A stretch of 64,000 nucleotides of DNA from positions 2,852,001-2,916,000 of the forward strand of contig NZ_CP087132.1 of the NCBI RefSeq assembly GCF_020911885.1, read 5' to 3'. Under the pieces are notes generated by a model. It did not search any database and was not told where the DNA came from. It saw only the letters and a program-made list of their open reading frames with translations. Both the position numbers and the translations under genes were made by a program. How positions within the stretch are numbered: position 1 is the first letter of the stretch; each line of letters begins with the position of its first letter. The DNA comes from Flavobacterium acetivorans. Its GTDB lineage: Bacteria > Bacteroidota > Bacteroidia > Flavobacteriales > Flavobacteriaceae. Below, in pieces: positions 17,867 to 27,400 of this stretch.

Positions 17867-18537
17867 CTTATTTTGAAATGAAAGAAACTACAGAAAAATA
17901 TTCGACAGAAGAAGTTCTTGGAATTTTCAAAGAACAACACAGACTTTGCAGTCCGCTTGACTGCGAAGCAGACTCTTGGGCAGAAATAACAGCCGAAATG
18001 ACAATCAGAGAATGGAGATGGGCTAGAGACTTATTAGGATGGAAAGAACTAAGTGAATTTCTTAATCAAGAATTCCGAATTAATATACCCGAAAAAGAAT
18101 GGTTTGACACTTTAGAACCAGCAAAAAACAGAAAACTAATTGATGTTTGTAAACTAATTTCCAATCATGCTTTAAAAGACAGTTACGAACCAAAGAAACT
18201 ATTTGGACAACCTTGTATTAAAGCAGGTGTATTTTTGACGATAAAAAGAAACTTAAAACAAAAAGGTGTGAATGTTTCAGAACTCAAGCCTTCTTCAAGT
18301 TTGACTGAATATATGGATAAATATTTTTCACCTGTTTTGGAAGAAATTACTTTGACAGGCACAAGACCAATAGAAAAAATTGAAACAAAAATAAGAGCCA
18401 AAACTAGAACGAAAGGATTTTGGAACTCAATAAACATTTTTAAACCTGAAAGACAAGAATTAGTAATCGGCGAAGTAAAAACTTTCCGAGATTTAGTGGA
18501 AAAAATAATTGAGGAGAAAAAGAAAAACAAGGCATAA
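17863..18537 (+). CDS. Hypothetical protein, cassette gene
   Basis: The protein is up to 224 residues, soluble, lysine-rich and unrecognised. The first ATG (17863) lies inside the attC-like core GTTATGCC; an in-frame ATG at 17878 (MKETTEKYS) is an equally good start. The stop codon TAA (18535-18537) lies inside GGCATAAT, the sequence complementary to the cassette start. The reading frame therefore fills the whole cassette from one recombination boundary to the other, with no spare sequence. It has no signal peptide or membrane segment. The N-terminal half is acidic and Trp-rich (EWRWARDLLGW) and the C-terminal half is basic. Function is unknown. Confidence 0.65.
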   Translation: MPYFEMKETTEKYSTEEVLGIFKEQHRLCSPLDCEADSWAEITAEMTIREWRWARDLLGWKELSEFLNQEFRINIPEKEWFDTLEPAKNRKLIDVCKLISNHALKDSYEPKKLFGQPCIKAGVFLTIKRNLKQKGVNVSELKPSSSLTEYMDKYFSPVLEEITLTGTRPIEKIETKIRAKTRTKGFWNSINIFKPERQELVIGEVKTFRDLVEKIIEEKKKNKA

Positions 18538-18650
18538 TAGTCAGAGTTTCGTTGGCCATTTGACTTAATTTGAAAATGGTTTTGTACTTGGAAAATTAGT
18601 GTTTAACCGAAAAATTATGGCCTACTAAGACCGACTATCGTCTACTGGTA
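18531..18650. repeat. attC-like element A2 (decayed)
   Basis: GGCATAATAG at the gene end is followed by GAGTTTCGTTGGCCATTTGACTTAATTTGAAAATGGTTTTGTACTTGGA. The segment from GCCATTTG onward matches the 5' half of the element at 57.75-57.88 kb. The 3' half and the GTT core are not recognisable, so this copy looks degraded. Confidence 0.5.
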
Positions 18651-18663
18651 AAAATTAAAATAA

Positions 18664-19848
18664 ATGAAACAGCTACAGAAACTGCTTATTCTATTTACTT
18701 TTTTTTCTACAGCTGTTTACGGACAGGGTTCTTTGCTATGGGAATTTTCAACTGCAGCAGGTGTTTATTCATCTCCTGCTGTAGATAATAGTACACTATA
18801 CATCGGAAGTAACGATTCATGTTTGTATGCTTTAGACAAGAAAAACGGCAGTTTGAAATGGAAGTTTAAAACGAGAGGAGCCATTAAATCTCAACCTTTG
18901 TTATATAAAGATTCTGTGATTTTTAATAGTACCGATGGATTAGTATATTCTATTGACAAAAACAATGCAAAAGTGCAATGGACATTTAAAACAAATGGGG
19001 AAAAAAGACTTGACATCTGGGACTATTACCTTTCATCTCCAGTTTATTCAGACAATAAGATATTTATTGGAAGTGGTGACGGAAATATATATGCAATTGA
19101 ACCAAATAGTGGCACGTTAATTTGGAAATTTACAACAGATGGTATTGTTCATGCTACTCCATTAATTCACAATAAGGTAGCGTATGTAGGTAGTTTTGAC
19201 GGGTTCTTTTATGCAATAAATACTGAAAATGGAGAATTAGTTTGGAAATTTAAAACCGTTGGCGATACTTATTTTCCTAAAGGTGAAATTCAGAGAGCTG
19301 CTGCTATTTATAAGAATTCTGTAATTTTTGGCAGTAGAGATTTTAACATTTATGCCTTAGATATTGAAACAGGAAGAGGATTGTGGAATATGAAAGAGAA
19401 AGGAGGCTGGGTTATTGCTACACCTCTTATTGTTGATGATGTGGTTTATTTTGGAACCTCAGATTCACACAGATTTTGTGGTTTATCTGCAGAAACCGGT
19501 TATGAAAAATGTTCCTACCCTTTAAATATGCGAGTATTTGGGAAAGCTATATATTTTGAAAATAATATTTATTTCGGTTGTTTTAATGGAAAATTGTATA
19601 TGCTTAATCCGTCTAAAGGAAAATTAGAACAAGTTTTTCAAACTCAGGCTAGCAAGAAAAATTTCCATCTGGTATATAATGAAAATGATGATTTTCGAAC
19701 CGATTTTGAATTATATGGAAAGGACATGGAAGGTTCTGAGAAAACAATTCTTGAACTAGGAGCACTTCTATCAACCCCTATAATTGATAATGGAATTATT
19801 TATTTTGGTGATGCCAATGGACTTATTTATGCATATAAACTTAAATAA
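18664..19848 (+). CDS. Secreted PQQ-like beta-propeller protein
   Basis: The protein has 394 residues with a signal peptide (about 1-20, ending VYGQ). At least eight PQQ-type blades follow, with the motif A-L-D/E-x-x-x-G-x-x-x-W-x-F/F-K-T (YALDKKNGSLKWKFKT, YAINTENGELVWKFKT). This fold is shared by BamB and many PQQ-binding-like proteins. There are no dehydrogenase active-site residues to suggest PQQ-dependent catalysis, so it is more likely a structural or binding propeller in the periplasm or at the surface. It lies between two decayed attC-like elements together with the next propeller gene. Confidence 0.8.
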   Translation: MKQLQKLLILFTFFSTAVYGQGSLLWEFSTAAGVYSSPAVDNSTLYIGSNDSCLYALDKKNGSLKWKFKTRGAIKSQPLLYKDSVIFNSTDGLVYSIDKNNAKVQWTFKTNGEKRLDIWDYYLSSPVYSDNKIFIGSGDGNIYAIEPNSGTLIWKFTTDGIVHATPLIHNKVAYVGSFDGFFYAINTENGELVWKFKTVGDTYFPKGEIQRAAAIYKNSVIFGSRDFNIYALDIETGRGLWNMKEKGGWVIATPLIVDDVVYFGTSDSHRFCGLSAETGYEKCSYPLNMRVFGKAIYFENNIYFGCFNGKLYMLNPSKGKLEQVFQTQASKKNFHLVYNENDDFRTDFELYGKDMEGSEKTILELGALLSTPIIDNGIIYFGDANGLIYAYKLK

Positions 19849-20023
19849 ATGAACTTTTCCTAAGAAAGTATATACAAAATAGGTGAAATAGAAGAAAACT
19901 TAGCGGTTTGAAAAGTTTATAATTCGAAATCACCTATTTAGTACATAATAAACACTTTGCGTTATTATTAACTAAGAATTATGAAGAACTCTAGCAAACA
20001 AATTATCAAACAGACTTATAACT

Positions 20024-20953
20024 ATGCTGAAAATTAGATTCATAATTGTACTTGTTTTTATTTCAAACGGGCTATGGGCTCAGAGTACCAATGAGGTCGT
20101 ACAATTTAGTACTGCCTTAAACCAATATGTAAGTGTACGCGATTTTACTATGTCGGCAGACGGCAATGAAGTTTTTTTTACAATCCAAAGTCCTTTTCAG
20201 GAAATTTCTCAAATTGCCTGTATCAAAAAAGAAAAAAAAGGATGGACAAAACCGGAATTGATGCCGTTTTCTGATTCATATATGTATTTAGAACCTTTTT
20301 TATCAGCGGATGGTCAACGGCTGTTTTTTGTTTCTGACAGACCTTTACATGATACTGATACCGTAAAAAAAGATTTTGACATTTGGTATGTTCAACGAAA
20401 TAAGTCAGGCGAAAAATGGTCACAACCCATCAATATAGGAAAACCAATTAATTCTGATTTGGATGAATTTTATCCCTCCCTTAGTGGCAATAACGACCTC
20501 TATTTCACAATGGAATCCCCTAAGGGATTAGGAAAAGATGATATTTATTTTAGTCGTTGGGACAACGGCAAATACACTGAGCCTATACTTCTGGACGAAA
20601 ACATCAATAGTAGCGGCTACGAATTTAATGCTTTTATTTCTAAGAAAGAAGATTTGCTACTATTTACAAAGTACAACGAAAAAGACGGTTACGGTAGTGG
20701 CGATCTATATGTTTCAAAAAAAGATGCCAACGGAATATGGGGAAAAGCTAAAAACATAGGAGAACCCATTAATTCAAAATATATGGATTATTGCCCTTTT
20801 TATGACGAGCAAAACCAAATGTTATATTTCACAAGTAAAAGAAATGAAATTAGGCCCAGAGAATTTAAAACTGTTTCCGATTTGCAGCTATACCTATCTG
20901 CAAGCAATAATGGCTTAAGTAAAATTTATAAAACTAAATTAGAACTGGAATAA
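20024..20953 (+). CDS. Secreted WD40-like (PD40/TolB-type) beta-propeller protein
   Basis: The protein has 309 residues with a signal peptide (about 1-20, ending LWAQ). It consists of PD40 repeats with S-x-D/N-G-x-x-x-F/Y-F-x-S motifs (SADGQRLFFVSDRP, SGNNDLYFTMESP, YDEQNQMLYFTSKR). Such repeats occur in TolB-like and OmpA-fused Bacteroidota proteins; no OmpA domain is present here. It follows the PQQ-type propeller on the same strand after 175 bp. Function is unknown beyond a likely periplasmic binding role. Confidence 0.78.
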   Translation: MLKIRFIIVLVFISNGLWAQSTNEVVQFSTALNQYVSVRDFTMSADGNEVFFTIQSPFQEISQIACIKKEKKGWTKPELMPFSDSYMYLEPFLSADGQRLFFVSDRPLHDTDTVKKDFDIWYVQRNKSGEKWSQPINIGKPINSDLDEFYPSLSGNNDLYFTMESPKGLGKDDIYFSRWDNGKYTEPILLDENINSSGYEFNAFISKKEDLLLFTKYNEKDGYGSGDLYVSKKDANGIWGKAKNIGEPINSKYMDYCPFYDEQNQMLYFTSKRNEIRPREFKTVSDLQLYLSASNNGLSKIYKTKLELE

Positions 20954-20989
20954 TAAACAGTAAGCTCTCGGTTAGACGGCTCTGCCAAT

Positions 20990-21060
20990 AGCGGACAGAG
21001 TCCTTCTAAAAATAAGAATAATCTTCTTTTTATATTAGTATTTTGTTATATTTGGCTTTA
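20990..21060. repeat. attC-like element A3 remnant with promoter motif
   Basis: AATAGCGGACAGAGTCC is followed by the conserved core CTAAAAATAAGAATAATC...TATATTAGTATTTTGTTATATTTGG, nearly identical to the promoter-bearing part of the elements at 17.8, 51.3 and 60.05 kb. TATATTTG is at 21047-21054. The hairpin half and the GTTRRRY core are missing. Confidence 0.55.
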
Positions 21061-21155
21061 GTTTAAAGTTCTCTTTTTTTTAAGAAACAAGCTTTATATA
21101 AGACATTTTAAAAGCTAAGGAGTATTAGAAATTTAAAAAAATTAAAAGCAAAAAA

Positions 21156-21509
21156 ATGAAGAATCCTATCTGTGTATTTATTAGCTTTATTATTATTATT
21201 TACTTTTCAACCATAAGCTGCGAGAAAGAAGATCATTCTGACCGAACAGTAGTAGTAACGGCAACCGTATATCACAAATATATTGATTACACTATTTTCC
21301 CTGGCACTACAACAATAAAAGGAATTAAAATTAAAGAAACTAATTCGACTGAATGGATCAGTTTACCTGAAATTGAAAAATTTGATTACGTTGAAAATCA
21401 TGAATATCAAGTAAGACTTCAAAAAACATATTTAGTAAATCCTCCACAAGACGGAAGCAATATTGTTTATAAATTAGACGAAATACTATCTAAAACTCCA
21501 AAACCTTAA
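21156..21509 (+). CDS. DUF4377-type lipoprotein
   Basis: The protein has 117 residues. A hydrophobic N-terminus ends ISCEKE, so Cys23 is the likely lipidation site. The C-terminal part (EWISLPEIEKFDYVENHEYQVRLQ, split here by eye into W..I..F.Y..G-like strands, then NPPQDGSNIVYKL) fits the DUF4377 pattern seen in small lipoproteins and META/HslJ-associated proteins. Its function is unknown. The promoter motif of element A3 lies about 100 bp upstream. Confidence 0.7.
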   Translation: MKNPICVFISFIIIIYFSTISCEKEDHSDRTVVVTATVYHKYIDYTIFPGTTTIKGIKIKETNSTEWISLPEIEKFDYVENHEYQVRLQKTYLVNPPQDGSNIVYKLDEILSKTPKP

Positions 21510-21684
21510 ATAATAACTCCATTTATTTACAAGGGAAGTAGGAATCGCCGAGCGACTCACTTTCTAATTAGTTTAAAATTTAGTCTAGCGGTTTTAATGC
21601 TGGAGGGTTCGGTGCTTACTCTAAAAACACTGACCAAACGAAATAGAAACAAAAAAATATTCTTAACTATTAAATATTTAAAAA

Positions 21685-22104
21685 ATGGCAAAACAAATTT
21701 TTATCAATTTAGCAGTAAAAGATCTACAAAAATCTATGGCCTTTTATACTGCATTAGGGTTTGCAAACAATCCTCAATTTTCAGACGAGACCGCAAAGTG
21801 TATGGTTTGGAGCGAAACTATTTTTGTAATGCTTCTGACGCACGAAAAATTTGCGAGTTTTGCTAGCAAACCCATTGCTGACACTAAATCCAAATTGGCA
21901 GGGCTTTTTTCACTATCGACCAACAGCATTGACGAATTAAATCATATCATGACCAATGGATTGAAAGCCGGTGGAATAGAACCTAACGAAATGCGGGATC
22001 ATGGCTTTATGCAGGAGCGAACTATTGAAGATTTTGATGGGCACACCTGGGAAATTTTTTATATGGATATGACTCAGTTTCCAATAGAACAAAAGGCAGA
22101 ATAA
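21685..22104 (+). CDS. VOC-family (glyoxalase/bleomycin-resistance fold) protein
   Basis: The protein has 139 residues and two beta-alpha-beta-beta-beta modules. It starts with IFINLAVKDLQKSMAFYTALGF and ends with the second-half motif DFDGHTWEIFYMDM, where the Glu before the terminal strand is a usual metal ligand. The lactoylglutathione-lyase-like subgroup is common in Bacteroidota and often of unknown substrate. It could be a metal-dependent lyase, dioxygenase or antibiotic-binding protein. It is a single gene with no operon partner. Confidence 0.85.
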   Translation: MAKQIFINLAVKDLQKSMAFYTALGFANNPQFSDETAKCMVWSETIFVMLLTHEKFASFASKPIADTKSKLAGLFSLSTNSIDELNHIMTNGLKAGGIEPNEMRDHGFMQERTIEDFDGHTWEIFYMDMTQFPIEQKAE

Positions 22105-22170
22105 CAACAAGAGAGCGGCTAGCGCTAATCTTGATATCTAAATTGAATAACTTTTTTTAAAATTTAAATT

Positions 22171-22389
22171 ATGATGAAATTTTGGTTAATTGCAATTTTG
22201 ATCTTTATTATTTCAACATATATACTGTCGAAATTTACTTTAGAATCAAACAGGAAAGAAACTGGTGAAAGAATTTGGAGATTTGGAAATGGGCGGTCTA
22301 CTTATTGGCGTATTCTTACTTTGTGCAGTTTTGGAATAACTGTTGTAATAATGCTTATTATGCATTGGATAGGAATTCCTATTCTGTAA
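22171..22389 (+). CDS. Small two-helix membrane protein
   Basis: The protein has 72 residues with hydrophobic helices at about residues 4-22 and 48-70, flanked by a basic, Arg-rich loop. It is preceded by an AT-rich leader and starts ATGATG at 22171. No family is recognised. Coding is supported by the two clean helices and the open frame. Confidence 0.5.
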   Translation: MMKFWLIAILIFIISTYILSKFTLESNRKETGERIWRFGNGRSTYWRILTLCSFGITVVIMLIMHWIGIPIL

Positions 22390-22445
22390 AAAAACAAAAA
22401 TATTTTAAATTAGCAGTTTAAGCCCAAAGCCGCTTTAGTAGGGTT

Positions 22446-22533
22446 ATCAGTTGTGGGTTGTGGGTTGTGGGTTTTGGGTTGTGGGTTGTGGGTTGTGGGT
22501 TGTGAGTTGTGGGTTGTGAGTCCCAATAGTTAT
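22446..22533. repeat. Heptad repeat tract (TGTGGGT type)
   Basis: About a dozen near-perfect 7-bp units (TGGGTTG, TGGGTTT, TGAGTTG) sit in the gap between the membrane protein gene and the SRPBCC gene. It is the same family as the tract at 14360. Confidence 0.85.
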
Positions 22534-22583
22534 CTGGATGAGTCATGAGTGGTCAGTTCCGAGAGTTATGTTTTTTGGGGCAT

Positions 22584-23033
22584 TTAGGCATCCGGAATTT
22601 GTGGTTCCACTAATTTTGCCAATTTCTCTAATGATTCCTGCCAACCTAAATAACACATTTCTGTTGGTATAACCGAAGGGATTCCTTCTTGGATAATTTT
22701 AAGTTCTGTACCGCAAGACAGCTTTTTGAGCCAAACTGAAGTGAGCATTTCACCAGGCAAATTCGGGTCATCAAATTTGTCTGTATATTTAATAAACTCA
22801 TTTGGCTTCAATTCCCTATATGTTCCGCCAAAGGAGTGTCCCTTTCCTGTAGAAAAATTAATAAAAGACATGCTGTAGTTCCCTCCTATTTTTACATCCA
22901 TACTATGAACAACACATAAAAAACCGTATGGGGGAATCCATGATGCCATCGCATTTGCATCAGTAAACGCACGATAAATTTTCTCGGGAGCGGCTTTAAG
23001 TACTCGGTGTAATGAAACGCTATTATTTTCCAT
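22584..23033 (-). CDS. SRPBCC (AHSA1-like) domain protein
   Basis: The protein has 149 residues covering a single START/Bet-v1-like domain. The N-terminal HRVLKAAPEKIYRAFTDANAMASWIPP, the central GGTYRELKPNEFIKYTDKF and the C-terminal helix GWQESLEKLAKLVE are typical of the activator-of-Hsp90-ATPase-1-like family. Members bind hydrophobic ligands, and their biological roles are mostly unknown. It is on the minus strand, alone, with repeat tracts on both sides. Confidence 0.88.
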   Translation of the reverse strand: MENNSVSLHRVLKAAPEKIYRAFTDANAMASWIPPYGFLCVVHSMDVKIGGNYSMSFINFSTGKGHSFGGTYRELKPNEFIKYTDKFDDPNLPGEMLTSVWLKKLSCGTELKIIQEGIPSVIPTEMCYLGWQESLEKLAKLVEPQIPDA

Positions 23034-23111
23034 ATTATTGATTTTGGATTAGTGATTATTCATGAAGGGGCTTACTTGAAAGATTAAAGATAAAAAATAA
23101 TATTGAATGTT

Positions 23112-23270
23112 TTGTCGGTTGTCGGTTGTCGGTTGTGAGTTGTGAGTTGTGAGTTGTGGGTTATCAGTTATGGGTTTTGGGTTTTGGGTTTTGGGTTTTG
23201 GGTTTTGGGTTTTGGGTTGTGAGATGTGAGTTGTCGGTTGTGAGTTGTGGGTTGTGGGTTTTGGGCCCCG
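23112..23270. repeat. Heptad repeat tract with (GGGTTTT)6 G-quadruplex candidate
   Basis: The units stay in strict 7-bp register through TCGGTTG, TGAGTTG, TGGGTTA and TCAGTTA. Between 23172 and 23216 there are seven GGG runs, each separated by TTTT, which is a textbook pattern for G-quadruplex formation on the plus strand. Confidence 0.9.
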
Positions 23271-23362
23271 ATAGATTCTGTGTTGATTTCCTAATAAATC
23301 TAAATTTTATTTTTATCGGGATAGGGATCGGTGGACGGTGGACTGACAACGATTTTAGGTCA

Positions 23363-23485
23363 ATGGACTATACTGTATTGCTATGGAATAATGAATTTCT
23401 CAGTTTATATCAAATGGAAAGTCAACAAACACAAGGGCGGATAAGGGCTATTTACCAGATGCTTTTTCAAATGGCATCCGGTAAT
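23363..23485 (+). pseudogene. Truncated duplicate of the AraC-family gene 5' end
   Basis: These 123 bp are identical to the first 123 bp (41 codons) of the AraC-family gene starting at 33005. A related upstream leader (GGTGGAC repeats, then GACTGACAACG) also precedes both copies. After GGTAAT the sequences diverge completely. The copy cannot encode a regulator, since the AraC HTH is missing. Confidence 0.92.
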
Positions 23486-23540
23486 TTTTCTTTTTTGAAA
23501 GTCCTAAATACCACTTCACTTTTTAAGGATCAACGAAAAG

Positions 23541-24461
23541 CTATCTTTCATATCCTTTACCAAAACGATAATTAAGTATAATACCATGAGTATTGATATT
23601 ATTATATTCTTTTAGGGCATAACTGTAATTATATAATAGCTTAAAATTAGTACCTAAATGAAATCCTGCCAATAAATTAACCGTTTCACTAGTACGATAT
23701 CCTGCTCCAAATTCTACCATATTTAAATAATTGACCATCAAATTAAGATCAACCTGAAGTGGCGCCCCAGAAACATATTTAACTAACATACTTGGATTAA
23801 TCAACACTTCTTCAAATTGATTCGTAAAAAAACGATAGCCGAAATAACTATAAATAGGATTTTTAAAATTAATATTTGTTTCTGATGATAATGAATTTCC
23901 TAATATGTTTGGAGCAGAAATACCGGCATAAATACGATCTTTATTATACAAAAGTCCAACTCCAATAGTAGGAACAAAAGCATTAATATTGCGTTGAAAT
24001 TCAGGATCATTTTCGATACCCAAACTCAATAGATCTTCATTATAAAATGTTCCTCCAGCACTTATACCAAAGGATATGATATTAGGATCATAAGCCCACC
24101 AGCGTCCTTGGCCGTACTCTGAATCAAAAAAAATCTTATAAGAGTAAGCGGCAAAAAAACTAGTAGCAGTTGTAACTCCTATTTCATCGGATGAAACTCC
24201 AGCCGCTAATCCCAAATGCTTGGAGCGCAGTGGCGCATTAACCGTTAACCCAATGTTTTTGGGACTTCCTTCAACAGCATTAAAAAAACCAGAATTTATA
24301 AAAGTAAGATCAGCATCTTGATAATAACCCGCATGTGCTGGATTAATAACCACAGTATTATAACTATAATTAGCAAATACTGGTGTTTGTTGTGCAAAAA
24401 TTAAACTGAGTTGCATTGTAAACAAAACTACAATAGTAGGTGTGAAATATTTATGAATCAT
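23541..24461 (-). CDS. Type IX secretion system membrane protein, PorP/SprF family
   Basis: The protein has 306 residues, with a signal peptide (ending IFAQ) and an outer-membrane beta-barrel pattern. Hallmarks are the N-terminal Y.YN..VINPAHAGY motif and the late FGAGYRTSETVNLLAGFHL strand pair. SprF-type proteins cooperate with T9SS in secreting or anchoring a large adhesin usually encoded next door. That fits here: the gene lies 3 bp after the giant type-B T9SS substrate on the same strand, so the pair is one operon. Confidence 0.92.
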   Translation of the reverse strand: MIHKYFTPTIVVLFTMQLSLIFAQQTPVFANYSYNTVVINPAHAGYYQDADLTFINSGFFNAVEGSPKNIGLTVNAPLRSKHLGLAAGVSSDEIGVTTATSFFAAYSYKIFFDSEYGQGRWWAYDPNIISFGISAGGTFYNEDLLSLGIENDPEFQRNINAFVPTIGVGLLYNKDRIYAGISAPNILGNSLSSETNINFKNPIYSYFGYRFFTNQFEEVLINPSMLVKYVSGAPLQVDLNLMVNYLNMVEFGAGYRTSETVNLLAGFHLGTNFKLLYNYSYALKEYNNINTHGIILNYRFGKGYER

Positions 24462-24464
24462 TAT

Positions 24465-27400
24465 TTATCGTTTTAATACCAGAAATCCCTTGGTCTTTTT
24501 AAGATAATTTGTACCTTTTATTTTAATGTCAAAAAAGTAAGTACCCTCAGGAAGCACATCGGCTCCCATGGTTCTTTTTCGATTGGCAATACCACTAAAA
24601 ACATTCGTAGTATTATTATAATTTTTGATTTGAAAAACCAAATCGCCCCATCGGTTGTAAATAAAAACCTCATTATCAGGATATTTTTCTATAGTATCAA
24701 TTTCCCAGAAATCATTTATACCATCCTCATTTGGGGAAAAACCATATTTTGTATCGTCATTTAGATCTGGTTCAACAAATACGGTAATAGTATCTTCTGC
24801 AAGGCAACCGTCAGCATTCATGAAACTAACCGTATATGTGGTTGTTCCCACAGGGCTGACCACAGGATTTGGAATAAACAAATCACTCAATCCGACAGCT
24901 GCATTCCAGGTATAACTTCCCACTTCAGATGCTATGGCATTAAGCTGCACAGTTTCTCCTTCTTTTATATAGACGTCGGATCCAGCATCTACTGAAACTA
25001 TATTTTTGGATACTACAAAATCATATTTTGCGCTATTTCCACTAGTATCACTAGCTTCAACCGTTACCACTATTTCATCCACAAAAGCACTTCCCGCTAC
25101 TGGATTTTGTGTAATTGTCAATAGCACATCGCAATTGTCTGTTGCCGAAATTAAAGTAGTGTAATCAGGAATTGTCGCATCACAAGATACTGTTTGGTTG
25201 CCAATACCAGTAATTACAGGCGCTGTGGTATCAGCAATGATTACTTCTTGGTTTTGAGTAGAGGTATTTATTCCGTCAGTATAGGTCCACACCACTGTTG
25301 TAGAGGCTGTAATTGGGAAAGTCGTAGTCGTTGTTCCTATTATCGTTCCCAAACAATTATCAGTAGCGGTTGGAGCGGTCAAACTTATTACTTCGCATTG
25401 CTCGGTACTAGTTGGCAATGCAACCAAATCGGCAACAGGAGCCATTGTATCAGCTATTACTACTTCTTGATTTTGGGTACTTGAATTCGTTCCATCGGTA
25501 TATGTCCAAACTACCGTTGTAGAGGCTGTAATCGGGAAAGTTGTAACAGTTGTTCCTATTATCGTTCCCAAACAATTATCAGTAGCGGTTGGCGCAGTCA
25601 AACTTATTACTTCGCATTGCTCGGTACTAGTTGGCAACATAGCCAAATCGGCAACAGGAGCTGTGGTATCAGCGATTACTACTTCTTGGTTTTGAGTAGA
25701 AGTGTTTATTCCGTCAGTATAGGTCCAAACAATTGTTGTAGAGGCTGTAATTGGGAAAATTGTAGTCGTTGTTCCTATTATCGTTCCCAAACAATTATCA
25801 GTAGCGGTTGGGGCAGTCAAACTTATTAGTTCACATTGCTCGGTACTAGTTGGCAACATAGCCAAATCGGCAACAGGCGCTGTGGTATCAGCTATGATTA
25901 CTTCTTGGTTTTGAGTAGAAGTGTTTATTCCGTCAGTATAGGTCCAAACAATTGTTGTAGAGGCTGTAATTGGGAAAGTCGTAGTCGTTGTTCCTATTAT
26001 CGTTCCCAGACAATTATCAGTAGCGGTTGGCGCGGTCAAACTTAATACTTCGCATTGCTCGGTACTAGTTGGCAACATAGCCAAATCGGCAACAGGCGCT
26101 GTGGTATCAGCTATGATTACTTCTTGGTTTTGAGTAGAAGTGTTTATTCCGTCAGTATAGGTCCAAACAATTGTTGTAGAGGCTGTAATTGGGAAAGTCG
26201 TAGGCGTTGTTCCTATTATCGTTCCCAGACAATTATCAGTAGCGGTTGGCGCGGTCAAACTTAATACTTCGCATTGCTCGGTACTAGTTGGCAACATAGC
26301 CAAATCGGCAACAGGCGCTGTGGTATCAGCTATGATTACTTCTTGGTTTTGAGTAGAAGTGTTTATTCCGTCAGTATAGGTCCACACCACTGTTGTAGAG
26401 GCTGTAATAGGGAAAGTCGTAGTCGTTGTTCCTGTTATCGTTCCTAAACAATTATCAGTAGCGGTTGGCGTGGTCAAACTTATTACTTCGCATTGCTCGG
26501 TACTAGTTGGCAACATAGCCAAATCGGCAACAGGCGCTGTGGTATCTTCTACAGTAACTGTTGCTGTTGCATCTGAAGAATTCCCATTGACATCAGTAAC
26601 CGTAAGTATAACTGTATTAGCGCCTATATTCGAACAATCAAATGTGGTTGTATCTAAAACTAATGTGTCAATTGCACAATTGTCTGTCGAGCCATTATCA
26701 ACTTGAGAAGCGGTTATAGTTGCGTTTCCTGTTGCATCTAACTGAACAGTGATGTCTTGAGTTAAAACTGTTGGATTTATGATATCGGGCGTGACTATAA
26801 TTGTAAAATCTTGTTTAATTACACATCCATTATCATCTGTTACAGTCACTTCATAGGTTCCTTCGGTTAAATTATCCGCTTGGTTTGTTGTTGAAGTAAT
26901 ACCATTGTTCCAAACAAAACTATAAGGAGCTACACCACCTGTAATAGTTGCTCTTGCTGAACCGGTTGCTGCACCTTGACATAATAGGTCTACCTGTGTT
27001 GGAACACTGTTTAATGCTGTTTGAATATTAGATATTGTTAAATCACTATAATTACTACAACTTCCGTTGGTTATTGTCCATCTTAGTACATAGGTAGTTC
27101 CCGGATTTCCGCTAAAGAAAGTTTCTGCCTCATTAACATCAGAAATTGTCCCTCCAGTACCACTTACAATACTCCAGCTTCCCACACCTAGTTCGGGAAC
27201 ATTTCCTGAAATTTCGATAGCGGCACATTTATCATTAACAATTTGCGCTTGAGATGCAGATACAAGACATAAATTAGCTGCATCAGAAAAAACTTCACCG
27301 CAAATAAAATCAGACTGATTAATTACTACTCGATAGCTGTAATCATGATAAGATGAAGTACTATTATTTAAAACTAAAGTTGGCGTTGTTGTGCCTGAAT

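Noticed and set aside
25194..26264. Plus-strand open frames inside the adhesin repeat region
   Set aside because: They are antisense to the 219-bp coding repeats and repeat with the same period, so they are shadows of the minus-strand gene.
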